The position numbers were made by a program, and so were the translations under genes. From the NCBI RefSeq assembly GCF_000744605.1, contig NZ_JQMG01000001.1, positions 1,116,001-1,180,000 on the forward strand: a stretch of DNA of 64,000 bases, written 5' to 3'. Shown here piece after piece: positions 34,853 to 44,557 of the stretch. Origin of the DNA: Methylotenera sp. L2L1. Lineage in GTDB: Bacteria; Pseudomonadota; Gammaproteobacteria; Burkholderiales; Methylophilaceae. The notes under the pieces are model-generated. The model did not search any database. It was given only the letters and a program-made list of their open reading frames with translations, and was not told where the DNA came from. Within the stretch, counting starts at the first letter, position 1; the number at the start of each line of letters is the position of its first letter.

Positions 34853-35143
34853 ATGAGTGAAATTAAAGGCGTTGATGTCAATATCATGGGGCGTGACTTT
34901 ACTGTGTCGTGCACGGATGAAGAGCGCCCTGGTTTACTGAATGCCGTTAATTATTTAGATAAGAAAATGCGTGATATCCGAGACAGTGGTAAGGTCATCG
35001 GGGTTGAACGTATTGCCATTATGACAGCGCTTAATTTGTCATACGAGCTGTTAAATAGTAAAAGCGGTGATGTGAATATTGGAGATATCAAGCGTAGAAT
35101 CTTAATGATGCAAGATCAAATTGATCAAGCTTGTGAGAAGTAA
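34853..35143 (+). CDS. zapA: Cell division protein ZapA
   Basis: ZapA promotes FtsZ bundling at midcell. This 96-residue protein has the N-terminal globular segment VDVNIMGRDFTVSCTDEERPGLLNAVNYLDKKM and a C-terminal coiled coil, as in the family. The 6S RNA gene follows 96 nt downstream, the conserved zapA-ssrS order of beta- and gammaproteobacteria. Confidence 0.93.
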   Translation: MSEIKGVDVNIMGRDFTVSCTDEERPGLLNAVNYLDKKMRDIRDSGKVIGVERIAIMTALNLSYELLNSKSGDVNIGDIKRRILMMQDQIDQACEK

Positions 35144-35239
35144 TATATATTTAAATAGGTAATAGAATTTTCTGGTAAGTAGAGTAAAATCAATTCAATC
35201 GTTTTATTGTTAAAGATAAAACGTCAGGTTATACAGTTT

Positions 35240-35439
35240 GTTCTCTGCGGCGTGGTTTAGGCTAATAATTCCTTGAACTAGTTTATAGCATCGGTTTTAG
35301 TCATTCGAGTTGTTGTGTGCGCGCCCTAATAGGTGTTCTTTTAGAGCACTTGTGGCGGGTGTACCTAATGCGCTCTAGGCTGTTACCACTTGAGCCTTTT
35401 TGGTTCAGGATGCTGGCTTAGGCTATGTCCGTGGAGAAC
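35240..35439 (+). ncRNA. ssrS: 6S RNA
   Basis: About 200 nt immediately downstream of zapA. The ends pair as a closing stem (GTTCTCTGCGG with CCGTGGAGAAC), and inner segments TTCCTTGAAC and GGTTCAGGA pair further in, leaving a large central bulge as expected for a 6S RNA that mimics an open promoter and binds sigma-70 RNA polymerase. Exact ends are estimated from the stem. Confidence 0.85.
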
Positions 35440-35485
35440 TCCCTAATGCTTAAGGGTGGGTGTGGCGCGTACTTTTTATCACCAA

Positions 35486-35857
35486 TTATCTTAATGCGTG
35501 ATATTTCAAATCAGCCAGACTAACAATCTCCAAGCACTTTTCATGGCAAGCCTCTAAAATCACCGGCGGTGCAAATCCAGCCTCTGATGCTTCTAGCCAA
35601 CGGCTTGCACATAAACACCAGCGATCTCCAGCCGTTAGGCCTGCAAAGCCATATTCAGGGCGTGGTGTGCTTAAATCATTTCCTCTTGATATTGAAAATG
35701 CTAAGAACTCTTCAGTCATTTGTGCACACACTGTGTGGCTGCCAAGGTCTTCAGCGCCAGTTTCGCAGCAGCCTGAGCGAGTAAAACCTGTGATTGGATC
35801 TAAGCTACAAGTTTGTAATGCGGTACCAATTACGTTTTTTTGTTGTGGTTTTGTCAT
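35486..35857 (-). CDS. DUF2237 family protein
   Basis: A 123-residue protein rich in conserved cysteines and tryptophan, matching DUF2237: NVIGTALQTCSLDPITGFTRSGCCETGAEDLGSHTVCAQMTEEFLAFS and GDRWCLCASRWLEA. Function unknown. No signal peptide. Convergent with the 6S RNA gene and alone on its strand. Confidence 0.85.
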   Translation of the reverse strand: MTKPQQKNVIGTALQTCSLDPITGFTRSGCCETGAEDLGSHTVCAQMTEEFLAFSISRGNDLSTPRPEYGFAGLTAGDRWCLCASRWLEASEAGFAPPVILEACHEKCLEIVSLADLKYHALR

Positions 35858-35924
35858 TGTAAGATTTATTCAATTGGATTGGATATAGATTATCATAGAC
35901 AATCATTTTTGACAGGAAAACGTA

Positions 35925-36383
35925 ATGCGATATTGGTTAATGAAGTCTGAGCCATCTGATGTTTCAATTGACGATCTAGCTGGCTTTGAAAATCAAACAG
36001 TCGATTGGTATGGTGTGCGTAATTATCAGGCGCGCAATTTTATGCGTGATCAGATGCAGGTTGGCGATGGCGTACTGTTCTATCATTCCAATTGTGATGA
36101 ACCTGGTATCGCTGGAATTGCTGAAGTTGCTACCCTTGCCTATCCTGATCGCTTGCAGTTTATAGAAGGGCATAAATACTTTGACCCTAAAGCCACGCCA
36201 GAAAGCCCGCGCTGGTTTAATGTGGATGTGAAGTTAGTGCGTAAGACGCGCTTGTTAAGTTTGAAAGAGATGCGAGATACGCCAGCGCTAGAAAATTTGC
36301 GTATCTTACAGCGTGGTAATCGTTTATCAATTACTCCTGTAGACCCAAGAGACTGGGCTTTTATTATCGAAAAGCTGACATAA
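35925..36383 (+). CDS. EVE-domain protein
   Basis: A 152-residue single EVE domain (PUA-like fold): MRYWLMKSEPSDVSIDDLAG, then DWYGVRNYQARNFMRD, then GDGVLFYHSNCDEPGIAGIAEV, then DPRDWAFIIEKL. EVE domains bind modified bases in DNA or RNA; the stand-alone form is widespread and its role unsettled. A strong terminator follows right after the stop. Confidence 0.92.
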   Translation: MRYWLMKSEPSDVSIDDLAGFENQTVDWYGVRNYQARNFMRDQMQVGDGVLFYHSNCDEPGIAGIAEVATLAYPDRLQFIEGHKYFDPKATPESPRWFNVDVKLVRKTRLLSLKEMRDTPALENLRILQRGNRLSITPVDPRDWAFIIEKLT

Positions 36384-36414
36384 AAAAAGCTCCTATCACG
36401 GATAGGAGCTTTTT
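36384..36414. terminator. Bidirectional rho-independent terminator
   Basis: A perfect 14-bp stem (36384-36397 with 36401-36414, loop ACG) starts inside the EVE gene's stop region and ends in T residues; the A run on the other side lets it also serve the convergent beta-propeller gene. Confidence 0.9.
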
Positions 36415-36468
36415 ATTGAAACACTGTTTTTTATATCACCAGACTAGTTGGCAACTTTATTTCCATTT

Positions 36469-37590
36469 CTATTTTTTATCGAGGCTACCCATTGATTTTG
36501 GATAGGTCACGATGCCCCAAGGCATATCTTTCACTTCGATTTGCTTAGTAACTTCCAGTTTTTCAGCATCAATGACGAAAACGGCGTCTGATTTACCACA
36601 TGCCAACAAGATTTGTTTGTCATCAGGCGTGAAAGTGAAATGCCAGCAACGGTTACCAGTTGGGATATCTTTCACTTTTTCATAAGTCTTAGCATCAAAT
36701 ACCTGCAATGCTTTTTGTTTATTAGTTGCGACAAAAATACGCTCGCCTTTTGTATCGTAAGCAATGCCATAAGGGGTTTCGCCAGTATCGACAGTGCGTA
36801 CAAAGTTAAAGTCCTTATCTAGCACCATGAACTTGTTGCCGTACTCTAATGTTGCAAGATAAGTATTGCCATCAGGAGAGACTTTGATGCCGCGTGGACG
36901 GTCACCGTGTTCATGGGTATGAATGGTTTTAACCAAGCTGCCATCTTCAATATTGTGCACTGTCACTGTGTTGTCAGCTTCGTTGGTAATGACAAGATTC
37001 TTGCCATCAGCTGAAAATTCAATGCCTTCGGTTTCAGGGCCGCCAGTGATTTCACGTACTTTTTCACCTTTAGTTAAATCGACGACAGCGATTTTAGCGG
37101 GGATTTTCTCTTCATCATCATCGTCATCCTCTTCTTCTGCCGGTTTTTGGCCTGGTTTTGGTGGTGGGCCACCAACTGCGCTAGGTTCTGATGAAATGTA
37201 TGCATAGTTGCCACTAATGCGAACGAACTCAGGGTTTTTGCCTACTGGAATTTGTTGTAAGACCTCGCCTGTAGAGGTATCAATGACGGAAATGCTTTCG
37301 TTCTCACGAGTCGCTACAATCAGTTTTTTACCATCATCGGTCACACCAAGGCCACGTGGAGACACTGCCTTAACGTCAAACTCTTTAATCACTTGCATAG
37401 TTGCAAGGTCAATCACACTTACACCTGCATCTTGACGTGTCACATACGCAACGCTATTAGTAGCAGGCTTTTCTTCTGCAATAGGCTGTACTTCATTGGT
37501 GGGTTCTTTGCTGCAGCCGTTAATGCCTGCCATTAGCGCCAGTAAAACTAAACTAATACGTGTTCTGCTAAATGTGGGTGTAAATTTCAT
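36469..37590 (-). CDS. Beta-propeller lipoprotein (PQQ-associated YVTN type)
   Basis: A 373-residue exported protein with a lipobox (INGC, Cys26) and about seven YVTN-type blades such as SVAYVTRQDAGVSVIDLATMQVI, GKKLIVATRENESISVIDTSTGEV and NNLVITNEADNTVTVHNIEDG-like repeats. It resembles the PQQ-dependent catabolism-associated beta-propeller family found in methylotrophs. Unusual is an insert at residues 140-163, proline-rich then a run of acidic residues (AEEEDDDDDEE), between two blades. Periplasmic location; partner unknown. Confidence 0.8.
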   Translation of the reverse strand: MKFTPTFSRTRISLVLLALMAGINGCSKEPTNEVQPIAEEKPATNSVAYVTRQDAGVSVIDLATMQVIKEFDVKAVSPRGLGVTDDGKKLIVATRENESISVIDTSTGEVLQQIPVGKNPEFVRISGNYAYISSEPSAVGGPPPKPGQKPAEEEDDDDDEEKIPAKIAVVDLTKGEKVREITGGPETEGIEFSADGKNLVITNEADNTVTVHNIEDGSLVKTIHTHEHGDRPRGIKVSPDGNTYLATLEYGNKFMVLDKDFNFVRTVDTGETPYGIAYDTKGERIFVATNKQKALQVFDAKTYEKVKDIPTGNRCWHFTFTPDDKQILLACGKSDAVFVIDAEKLEVTKQIEVKDMPWGIVTYPKSMGSLDKK

Positions 37591-37730
37591 ACGCTCTCTC
37601 CAAATTGATTTCTGATAATGACATGCTGATCTTTTTATTAAGTAAGACCTTAACTAGGTAAAGCAAGCAAAAACTATACTAGTAAGTATAATCAATTAAA
37701 AACAAAAGGTTAAATGCTGAGAAGAGGTGG

Positions 37731-37773
37731 ATTGGTTAATATCAGCCAATGGCTATGGTTGATATTAACCAAT
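37731..37773. repeat. 14-bp perfect inverted repeat downstream of ilvA
   Basis: ATTGGTTAATATCA (37731-37744) is complementary to TGATATTAACCAAT (37760-37773), with a smaller AGCC/GGCT hairpin in the loop. A second hairpin, CACCAT/ATGGTG, lies at 37779-37797 just beyond the ilvA stop. Neither is followed by a clear T run, so they may act as mRNA 3' end structures. Confidence 0.6.
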
Positions 37774-37801
37774 ATTGCTCACCATGATGCGTATGGTGTT
37801 A

Positions 37802-39313
37802 TTAGCCTAAAAATAATTTATAAGCAGGATTTTGCGTTTCTTCCCAGTACGGATAGCCTAGGTTATTTAGGAAATCAGAAAACTCAGATAGTTCATTTGG
37901 CGGTACTTGCATTCCAACTAATACGCGGCCAAAGTCTGCGCCATGGTTGCGGTAATGAAATAGACTAATGTTCCAATCATGCCCCATCGTATCTAGAAAC
38001 TTCATTAGTGCGCCAGGTTTTTCCGGAAATTCAAACCTGAATACAACCTCGTGTTCGGCTTGAGGCGCATGGCCGCCAACCAAGTGTCGTAAATGTAGTT
38101 TAGCGACTTCATTTTCTGACAAATCAAGTGCTGGTAAGCCGTGCGCTACTAAGTCTTTCACCAGCGTTGCTGATTCTGCCGGGTCGTTTACTGCCACACC
38201 GACAAAAATGTGTGCTTCTTTCTGGTCAGAGTAGCGATAATTAAACTCAGTGATATTACGGTTGCCAAGTAAGTGGCAGAACGCTTTAAATGCACCAGGC
38301 TTTTCTGGAATGGTCACAGCCAGTACCGCTTCACGCTTTTCACCTAGTTCCGCACGCTCTGCAATAAAGCGTAGGCGGTCAAAGTTCATATTGGCGCCAG
38401 AAGCAATGCCAATCAGTGTTTTGCCTTCTAATTTTTCTCGTGCAGCATAGGCTTTCAGTCCTGCTGTGGCAAGTGCGCCTGCTGGCTCTAAAATGCTGCG
38501 CGTGTCTTCAAACACATCTTTGATTGCTGCACAAATCGCATCGTTATCAACCACAATCATTTCATCAACATACTGTTGGCATAGTGCAAAGGTATGTTCA
38601 CCCACTTGTTTGACTGCAGCGCCATCGGCAAATAGGCCGACTTGATCCAGCATGACACGCTGGCCTTTGTGCAAGGACTCAGTCATTGCTTCGGCATCGC
38701 GTGCTTCCACGCCGATGATCTTAATTTCGGGGCGAACCGCTTTGACATAGGCAGCAATACCGGCCAATAACCCACCGCCACCAACACAGCAAAAGATTGC
38801 TTCAATTGGTTCAGGGTGTGCTTCTAAAATTTCCATCGCAATCGTGCCCTGACCAGCAATGACATCAGGATCGTCATATGGGTGCACAAATGTGAGGTTT
38901 TCAGACTTTTCTAGCTCCAGCGCGTGCACATAGGCATCTGAATAACTGTCACCAAATAATACTACTTCAGCACCGCGGCTTTTAACGGCATTGATCTTAA
39001 TGAGTGGCGTAGTTGTCGGCATTACAATCACAGCGCGGCAACCTAGTTTTTGCGCTGATAGCGCTACCCCTTGCGCATGGTTTCCTGCACTCGCCGCAAT
39101 CACGCCTGAGTCTAATGCTGCTTTTGGCAGATTTGCCATTTTGTTATAGGCACCGCGCAGCTTGAACGAAAAGACTGGCTGCATATCTTCACGTTTGAGC
39201 AATACGCGGTTGTGAATGCGTGCAGATAAGTTTGGCTGAAAGTCTAATGGCGTGTTTTTAGCCACGTCGTAAACGCGTGAGTTTCTGATTTTTTCTAGAT
39301 AGTTAGTAGGCAT
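37802..39313 (-). CDS. ilvA: Threonine ammonia-lyase, biosynthetic
   Basis: IlvA deaminates threonine to 2-oxobutanoate, the first step to isoleucine. The 503 residues comprise a PLP catalytic domain (FSFKLRGAYNKM with the PLP lysine; CVGGGGLLAG phosphate loop) and two C-terminal ACT-like regulatory domains (EKPGAFKAFCHLLGNRNITEFNYRYSD and EKPGALMKFLDTMG), the layout of the isoleucine-inhibited biosynthetic enzyme. Divergent from rpiA. Confidence 0.95.
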   Translation of the reverse strand: MPTNYLEKIRNSRVYDVAKNTPLDFQPNLSARIHNRVLLKREDMQPVFSFKLRGAYNKMANLPKAALDSGVIAASAGNHAQGVALSAQKLGCRAVIVMPTTTPLIKINAVKSRGAEVVLFGDSYSDAYVHALELEKSENLTFVHPYDDPDVIAGQGTIAMEILEAHPEPIEAIFCCVGGGGLLAGIAAYVKAVRPEIKIIGVEARDAEAMTESLHKGQRVMLDQVGLFADGAAVKQVGEHTFALCQQYVDEMIVVDNDAICAAIKDVFEDTRSILEPAGALATAGLKAYAAREKLEGKTLIGIASGANMNFDRLRFIAERAELGEKREAVLAVTIPEKPGAFKAFCHLLGNRNITEFNYRYSDQKEAHIFVGVAVNDPAESATLVKDLVAHGLPALDLSENEVAKLHLRHLVGGHAPQAEHEVVFRFEFPEKPGALMKFLDTMGHDWNISLFHYRNHGADFGRVLVGMQVPPNELSEFSDFLNNLGYPYWEETQNPAYKLFLG

Positions 39314-39393
39314 GCGTTATTTTGTATTAGTAAGTAGCGGTGTATAGTGATGGTTTGATTGACATTATAAAGAATTTATAAGGAATTAAGTAA

Positions 39394-40053
39394 ATGGCGT
39401 TTACACAAGACGAATTAAAGCAACAAGTTGCAAAAGCAGCAGTGGAATATGTAAAAAGCGGCATCATTGGTGTGGGCACAGGCTCTACCGCTAACTTTTT
39501 TATTGAAGAGTTGGCGAAAGTGAAGCATAAAATAGACGGCGCAGTGGCGAGTTCTGAAGCAACAGCACAACGCTTACGTGGTCATGGCATTGAAGTGTTT
39601 GACTTGAACTCAGTAGATGGCTTGGAAATCTACGTAGATGGTGCTGATGAGATTACAGAGCATATGCACATGCTAAAAGGCGGTGGCGGTGCGTTAACCC
39701 GTGAGAAAATTGTTGCAGCAGTTGCCAAAAAGTTTATTTGTATCTGTGATGCAACTAAATACGTACCAGTGTTAGGTAAGTTCCCATTACCGGTAGAAGT
39801 GTTGCCAATGGCAAAAAGCCATGTGGCACGTGAGTTGGTGAAGTTAGGTGGTCAGCCACAATTGCGTGATTTCACTACTGACAACGGTAACTTGATTCTT
39901 GATGTACATGGCCTAACGATTACTGATCCGGTTGCGATGGAAGCAAAAATCAACCAAATCGTTGGTGTGGTGACTAACGGGCTATTTGCCGCTCGCCCAG
40001 CCAATGTGTTGTTGCTTGCAACGGCTGACGGTGTAAAAACCTATCAAAAGTAA
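39394..40053 (+). CDS. rpiA: Ribose-5-phosphate isomerase A
   Basis: RpiA interconverts ribose 5-phosphate and ribulose 5-phosphate; in ribulose-monophosphate methylotrophs this feeds formaldehyde fixation. The 219-residue protein has [23 protein letters not shown] and [15 protein letters not shown] as in the family. A ribosome-binding site AAGGAATTAAGTAA precedes the start. Confidence 0.95.
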   Translation: MAFTQDELKQQVAKAAVEYVKSGIIGVGTGSTANFFIEELAKVKHKIDGAVASSEATAQRLRGHGIEVFDLNSVDGLEIYVDGADEITEHMHMLKGGGGALTREKIVAAVAKKFICICDATKYVPVLGKFPLPVEVLPMAKSHVARELVKLGGQPQLRDFTTDNGNLILDVHGLTITDPVAMEAKINQIVGVVTNGLFAARPANVLLLATADGVKTYQK

Positions 40054-40132
40054 GTATTAATATATTATTGTAATAATATTGTCATATTGAATCGTTAGAC
40101 TATGTTTATTAGCGGATATTGGAAATTATAAA

Positions 40133-40840
40133 ATGCATTCTGAACATACCTTTAAGCAATATGATGCAGAGTTAGAGGCTTTACGGGGTAAAGTGCTTGA
40201 GATGGGCGGCTTGGTTGAGCAGCAAATCGTACAAGCACTTGAAGCCTTGGTGAAGCTAGACTCAAATCTAGCTAAAGAAGTGATGGGTAACGATCACCTT
40301 GTTAACGCACTTGAAGTGCAGATTGATGAAGGATGTAGTCAGATTATCGCCCGCCGTCAGCCAGCTGCAGGTGATTTGCGTATGGTGATGATGATGGTGA
40401 AAACGATCACGGATCTTGAGCGTATCGGCGATGAGGCAACTAAAATCGCCCGTACTGCACAAAAGATTTTTGATGAAGATCGCATGTACAAGCCACGTTT
40501 TAATGAAATTAAATCGATGGTGGCATTGGTTAGAGAAATGCTACGCACTGCACTAGATGGCTTTGCTCGATTGGATGTGAGCAAAACCGTAGAAGTAGCA
40601 AGGCAAGATGAGCAGGTGGATGAGCACTTCCGTTCTGCGATGCGTCAGTTGATTACTTTTATGTTAGAAGATCCGCGTACGATTTCTATGTCGCTAGAGG
40701 TCTTGTTTGTAGCTAAAGCCATTGAGCGTATTGGCGACCATGCTAAAAATATTGCTGAATATGTCGTGTATATGGTGAAAGGTAAGGATGTACGCCATAT
40801 CTCAGTGCAAGAGATGGAAAGAGAAACATTAGAGCCATAA
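40133..40840 (+). CDS. phoU: Phosphate transport system regulator PhoU
   Basis: PhoU couples the Pst phosphate transporter to the PhoR/PhoB two-component system. The 235-residue protein has two three-helix repeats, each with the metal-binding E/D-x-x-x-D pattern (TITDLERIGDEATKIA and AKAIERIGDHAKNIAEYV). No pst or phoBR genes are in the window; the Pho box at 3218 shows that the regulon exists here. Ends at the terminator at 40895-40925. Confidence 0.94.
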   Translation: MHSEHTFKQYDAELEALRGKVLEMGGLVEQQIVQALEALVKLDSNLAKEVMGNDHLVNALEVQIDEGCSQIIARRQPAAGDLRMVMMMVKTITDLERIGDEATKIARTAQKIFDEDRMYKPRFNEIKSMVALVREMLRTALDGFARLDVSKTVEVARQDEQVDEHFRSAMRQLITFMLEDPRTISMSLEVLFVAKAIERIGDHAKNIAEYVVYMVKGKDVRHISVQEMERETLEP

Positions 40841-40894
40841 CATTGGAGTGCTATGCTAGAGTGAGGTGGCGTTATCTGGTTTCGTGAATCAAAT

Positions 40895-40925
40895 AAAAAA
40901 GGCGGTTTTTAAAACCGCCTTTTTT
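40895..40925. terminator. Bidirectional rho-independent terminator
   Basis: AAAAAAGGCGGTTTT (40895-40909) is complementary to AAAACCGCCTTTTTT (40911-40925). It lies between convergent phoU and topA and can serve both. Confidence 0.93.
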
Positions 40926-40978
40926 ATTTGCGTAAGCAAATTGTATTTATATTTAAAACTAGACTATTTAAAATAAAG

Positions 40979-43609
40979 TTATTTAGAATCTGCACTGGTT
41001 TTTTTAGTAGCCGTTTTCTTGGCTACGGCTTTCTTTGGCGCAGCTTTTTTCACGGCTGGCTTATCTTTGCTTGTTTTTGCGGTGCTAATTTTCTTTTCTG
41101 CCGCAGGTTTTGCTGCTGTCGTTTTTTTGGCGACGACTTTTTTAGCCGCAGTTTTCTTAGCTGGGGCTTCTTTAGCGGCTTTTGCGCTTAATAGCTCCAG
41201 TGCCTCTTCCATGGTGAGAGATTCAGGCTCTACGCTTTTTGGTAAGGTTGCACGAATCTTTCCGTGTTGCACATATGGGCCATAACGTCCGGCAAACACC
41301 TCAATTTGACCATCTTCGGTTGGATGGTTACCCAGTGAGCAAAGTGGTGCTGGGCCAGTGTTAGCTTGCGCTAATAGCGCTACCGCACCGTCTAGGTCAA
41401 TACTAAATACGCTTAGGTTTTTAGGGATGGATTTGAACTTCGCGTCGTGGTTGATATAAGGGCCAAAACGACCAATATTCGCGATGATTTTTTTGTTGGT
41501 CTCAGGGTGTAGTCCTAGGTCGCGTGGCAAAGACAGCAACATGTTTGCGGTATCTAAGTTGACATTTGCGAGCGGAATCTCTTTCGGGATGCTCACGCGT
41601 TTTGGTTTCTTTTTCTCGCCTTCTATGGCAAGTCCCAATTGTAGGTATGGGCCATAAGGACCATTCATTAGGTAAATTTCTTTACTAGTGGCTGTGTCTA
41701 TACCAATCGCTACTGGGTCTGCACCAGCGTTGGCTGTGCCATCGATACTACGTTTGTAGTCGCATTTTGGCGTGTCGTTATAACCTGTACAACCAATAAA
41801 GCTACCAAATCGGCTTAATTGCTTTTGTAATGGCTTGCCACATTTTGGACAGGCTTCATCGATAAGCTCGTTACCCGGGCGCTCAACGTCTGCTTTGTTA
41901 TGAATTTGCTGGTTAAAGTCTTTCCAGAACTCATCCATCAGCGGAATCCACTCGCGTTCACCTTCGGCCACGCTATCCAGCGCATTTTCAAGGTTTGCGG
42001 TGAAGTCATAGTCCACATACTTGGTGAAATGTTCGGTTAAGAACTTATTCACAACTCGGCCAACATCTGTGGGTGTGAAGCGCTTTTTATCTAGCAGTAC
42101 ATATTCACGGTCTTGCAGCGTACTAATAATACTTGCATAGGTAGAAGGGCGGCCAATGCCGTACTCTTCTAATACTTTTACTAAGCTAGCTTCAGAGTAG
42201 CGCGGAGGTGGTTCGGTAAAGTGTTGGTCACCATAAATCTTCTCTACTGTGAGTACTTCGCCTGTTTCAAGATTAGGCAGTTTGCTTTCGTCTTCTTCCT
42301 CTTCGTCATCAGAGCCTTCCATATATACCGCGATAAAGCCTGGGAATACAAGGGTTTGGCCTGTTGCACGGAACAGGTTCGCATCACTGCCCACGCTTAA
42401 ATCTACGCTTACTGCATCAAACTTGGCTGGTGCCATTTGGCAAGCAAGTGCACGTTTCCAAATCATTTCATACAGCTTGAATTGTTCGTCATTTAAATAT
42501 TGGCGAACGCTGGCTGGTGAACGTGAAATGTCTGTTGGACGAATCGCCTCATGTGCTTCTTGTGCACTTTTAGACTTGGTTTTGTACATGACGGGTGATT
42601 TTGGTAGGTAATCAGCGTCAAAATTCTTTTTAACGTAGTCACGAATTTGCATGACTGCTTCAGTCGCCAAGCTAAATGAGTCGGTACGCATATAGGTGAT
42701 TAAACCTACGGTACCGCTGCCTACATCAACACCTTCGTATAATTGCTGTGCTACACGCATCGCGCGTGAAGTGGTGAAACCTAGTTTACGCACCGCTTCT
42801 TGTTGCAGTGTAGAGGTGGTAAATGGCGCAGCAGGACTACGGCTACGTTGTTTCTTTTCAACCCTAGATACTGTGGTTTTACCCGCGCTGGCTAATAATA
42901 GTTTGCCAACAATATCAGCTTGTTGATCATGGTTAATAACCGTGAATTGCTCAACTTTCTGATTGTTGAGTTGTACTAGTTTTGCTTTAAAACCATGCTG
43001 ATGCTTTAAAGCGTCTAAATGGATAGACCAATATTCTTGCGATTTAAACGCTTCAATCTCTAACTCACGCTCAACAATTAGGCGTAGTGCTGGGCTCTGT
43101 ACACGACCAGCTGATAGCCCACGACGGATTTTCTTCCACAGTAATGGCGATAAATTAAAACCGACTAAGTAATCTAGCGCACGGCGCGCTTGTTGCGCAT
43201 TTACCATCGGCATAGAGATATCGCGTGGCTCGGCAATCGCGTGCTCTACAGCACCTTTGGTAATTTCATGAAACACGACACGTTTCATGAGTTTGTTTTT
43301 GAGTAGATTCTTAGATTTTAAGATTTCGGCAATGTGCCAAGAAATAGCTTCACCTTCACGGTCTGGGTCAGTTGCCAGATAGATGCTATCAGCACTTTTG
43401 ACTGCTTTTGCAATCGCGTCCACATGCTTACTGTTGCGCTCAATGATGTCGTACTTCATGGCGAATTGGTTTTCGGTATCTACCGCGCCATTTTTAGGAA
43501 TTAAATCACGCACATGTCCATAGGAGGCAAGCACCTCAAAATCGCTCCCAAGATATTTCTTGAGCGTTTTTGCTTTAGATGGAGATTCAACAATAAGTAG
43601 TTTGGACAT
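40979..43609 (-). CDS. topA: DNA topoisomerase I
   Basis: TopA relaxes negative supercoils. The 876-residue protein has the Toprim domain (LLIVESPSKAKTLKKYLG, ATDPDREGEAI), the active-site tyrosine in LITYMRTDSF, a Cys4 zinc finger (CPKCGKPLQ...CTGYNDTPKC) and further topoisomerase repeat domains. The last 70 residues are a Lys/Ala tail (KKTAAKKVVAKK-type repeats), likely DNA-binding, as in many betaproteobacterial TopA proteins. Confidence 0.96.
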   Translation of the reverse strand: MSKLLIVESPSKAKTLKKYLGSDFEVLASYGHVRDLIPKNGAVDTENQFAMKYDIIERNSKHVDAIAKAVKSADSIYLATDPDREGEAISWHIAEILKSKNLLKNKLMKRVVFHEITKGAVEHAIAEPRDISMPMVNAQQARRALDYLVGFNLSPLLWKKIRRGLSAGRVQSPALRLIVERELEIEAFKSQEYWSIHLDALKHQHGFKAKLVQLNNQKVEQFTVINHDQQADIVGKLLLASAGKTTVSRVEKKQRSRSPAAPFTTSTLQQEAVRKLGFTTSRAMRVAQQLYEGVDVGSGTVGLITYMRTDSFSLATEAVMQIRDYVKKNFDADYLPKSPVMYKTKSKSAQEAHEAIRPTDISRSPASVRQYLNDEQFKLYEMIWKRALACQMAPAKFDAVSVDLSVGSDANLFRATGQTLVFPGFIAVYMEGSDDEEEEDESKLPNLETGEVLTVEKIYGDQHFTEPPPRYSEASLVKVLEEYGIGRPSTYASIISTLQDREYVLLDKKRFTPTDVGRVVNKFLTEHFTKYVDYDFTANLENALDSVAEGEREWIPLMDEFWKDFNQQIHNKADVERPGNELIDEACPKCGKPLQKQLSRFGSFIGCTGYNDTPKCDYKRSIDGTANAGADPVAIGIDTATSKEIYLMNGPYGPYLQLGLAIEGEKKKPKRVSIPKEIPLANVNLDTANMLLSLPRDLGLHPETNKKIIANIGRFGPYINHDAKFKSIPKNLSVFSIDLDGAVALLAQANTGPAPLCSLGNHPTEDGQIEVFAGRYGPYVQHGKIRATLPKSVEPESLTMEEALELLSAKAAKEAPAKKTAAKKVVAKKTTAAKPAAEKKISTAKTSKDKPAVKKAAPKKAVAKKTATKKTSADSK

Positions 43610-43720
43610 GAATGCCTAATAATAAGGAGTTTGCTTTTCTAACATTTTGGATGATAACAAGGACATTGCCTAAAATACAACAACTTAAGCGATATAGTGT
43701 GAAAATTTTTGCCTGTTACC

Positions 43721-44557
43721 TTATTTGTTGCGAATAAACTCAATTTTGCTGCCTTCGGTGTTGGCTAAGCTCAATGCTGCCCCTTCGTTGGCAATATCGC
43801 CGAATAAAGGATCTTCATCATCAGCCTTGGCTTGACTCAGATTTTTGAAGTCATATAAGTTCGTGTCAGCTAAATGCGATGGTTCTACATTAGTGATTGC
43901 GCGGAAAATATTATTGATGCGCCCAGGTTGCTCACGCTCCCAGTTTTGTAGCATGTCTTTCACTTTTTGACGTTGCAGGTTCTCTTGGCTACCGCATAAG
44001 TCGCAAGGGATGATAGGGAATTCCATTTGGCGGGCATAGCTAGCAATGTCTTTTTCACTGCAATAAGCCAATGGGCGAATCACGATATTTTGTTTGTCAT
44101 TGGTAGCTAACTTTGGCGGCATAGCTTTCATTTTCGCGCCAAAGAATAAATTCAGGAATAAGGTTTCAACGATATCATCACGGTGGTGGCCAAGTGCAAT
44201 TTTATTTGCACCTAATTCTTTAGCGGTGGTGTAAATGACACCGCGACGCAGACGTGAGCATAGCGAGCATGTAGTTTTACCTTCAGGTATCTTTTCTTTA
44301 ACGATTGAATAGGTATCTGCTTCTACAATCCGATAATCAATCCCTAGCTTTTCAAAATAGGCAGGCAATATATCTGCAGGGAAGCCTGGTTGTTTTTGAT
44401 CAAGATTCATTGCAATCAGTTTGAAGTTGATGGGCGCACGCCCCTGCAATGCGAGCAGAATCATCAGCATCGCGTGAGAGTCTTTACTTATTAGCATAAC
44501 TCTGTAAGCTAATTTTGCAAAAAACTCTATAAAATCATATAGAAAATAGATATACAT
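43721..44557 (-). pseudogene. ttcA: tRNA 2-thiocytidine synthetase TtcA with damaged 5' end
   Basis: From about residue 30 onward the product is clearly TtcA, which thiolates C32 of tRNAs: [26 protein letters not shown] (Fe-S cysteines), [43 protein letters not shown]. The ATP-binding PP-loop SGGKDS expected just before KDSHAML is missing its Ser-Gly-Gly core (here VMLISKDS), and the roughly 35 preceding residues are unrelated and AT-rich. The frame is still open from an ATG at 44557 but without a usable PP-loop. The gene therefore appears truncated at 5' by accessory DNA; a functional copy may exist elsewhere. Confidence 0.7.

Noticed and set aside
40979-41285. Plus-strand ORFs rich in Phe, Ala and Val opposite the end of topA
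   Set aside because: They are antisense to the Lys/Ala-rich TopA tail; the composition is a mirror of repeated Lys and Ala codons and there is no ribosome-binding site.
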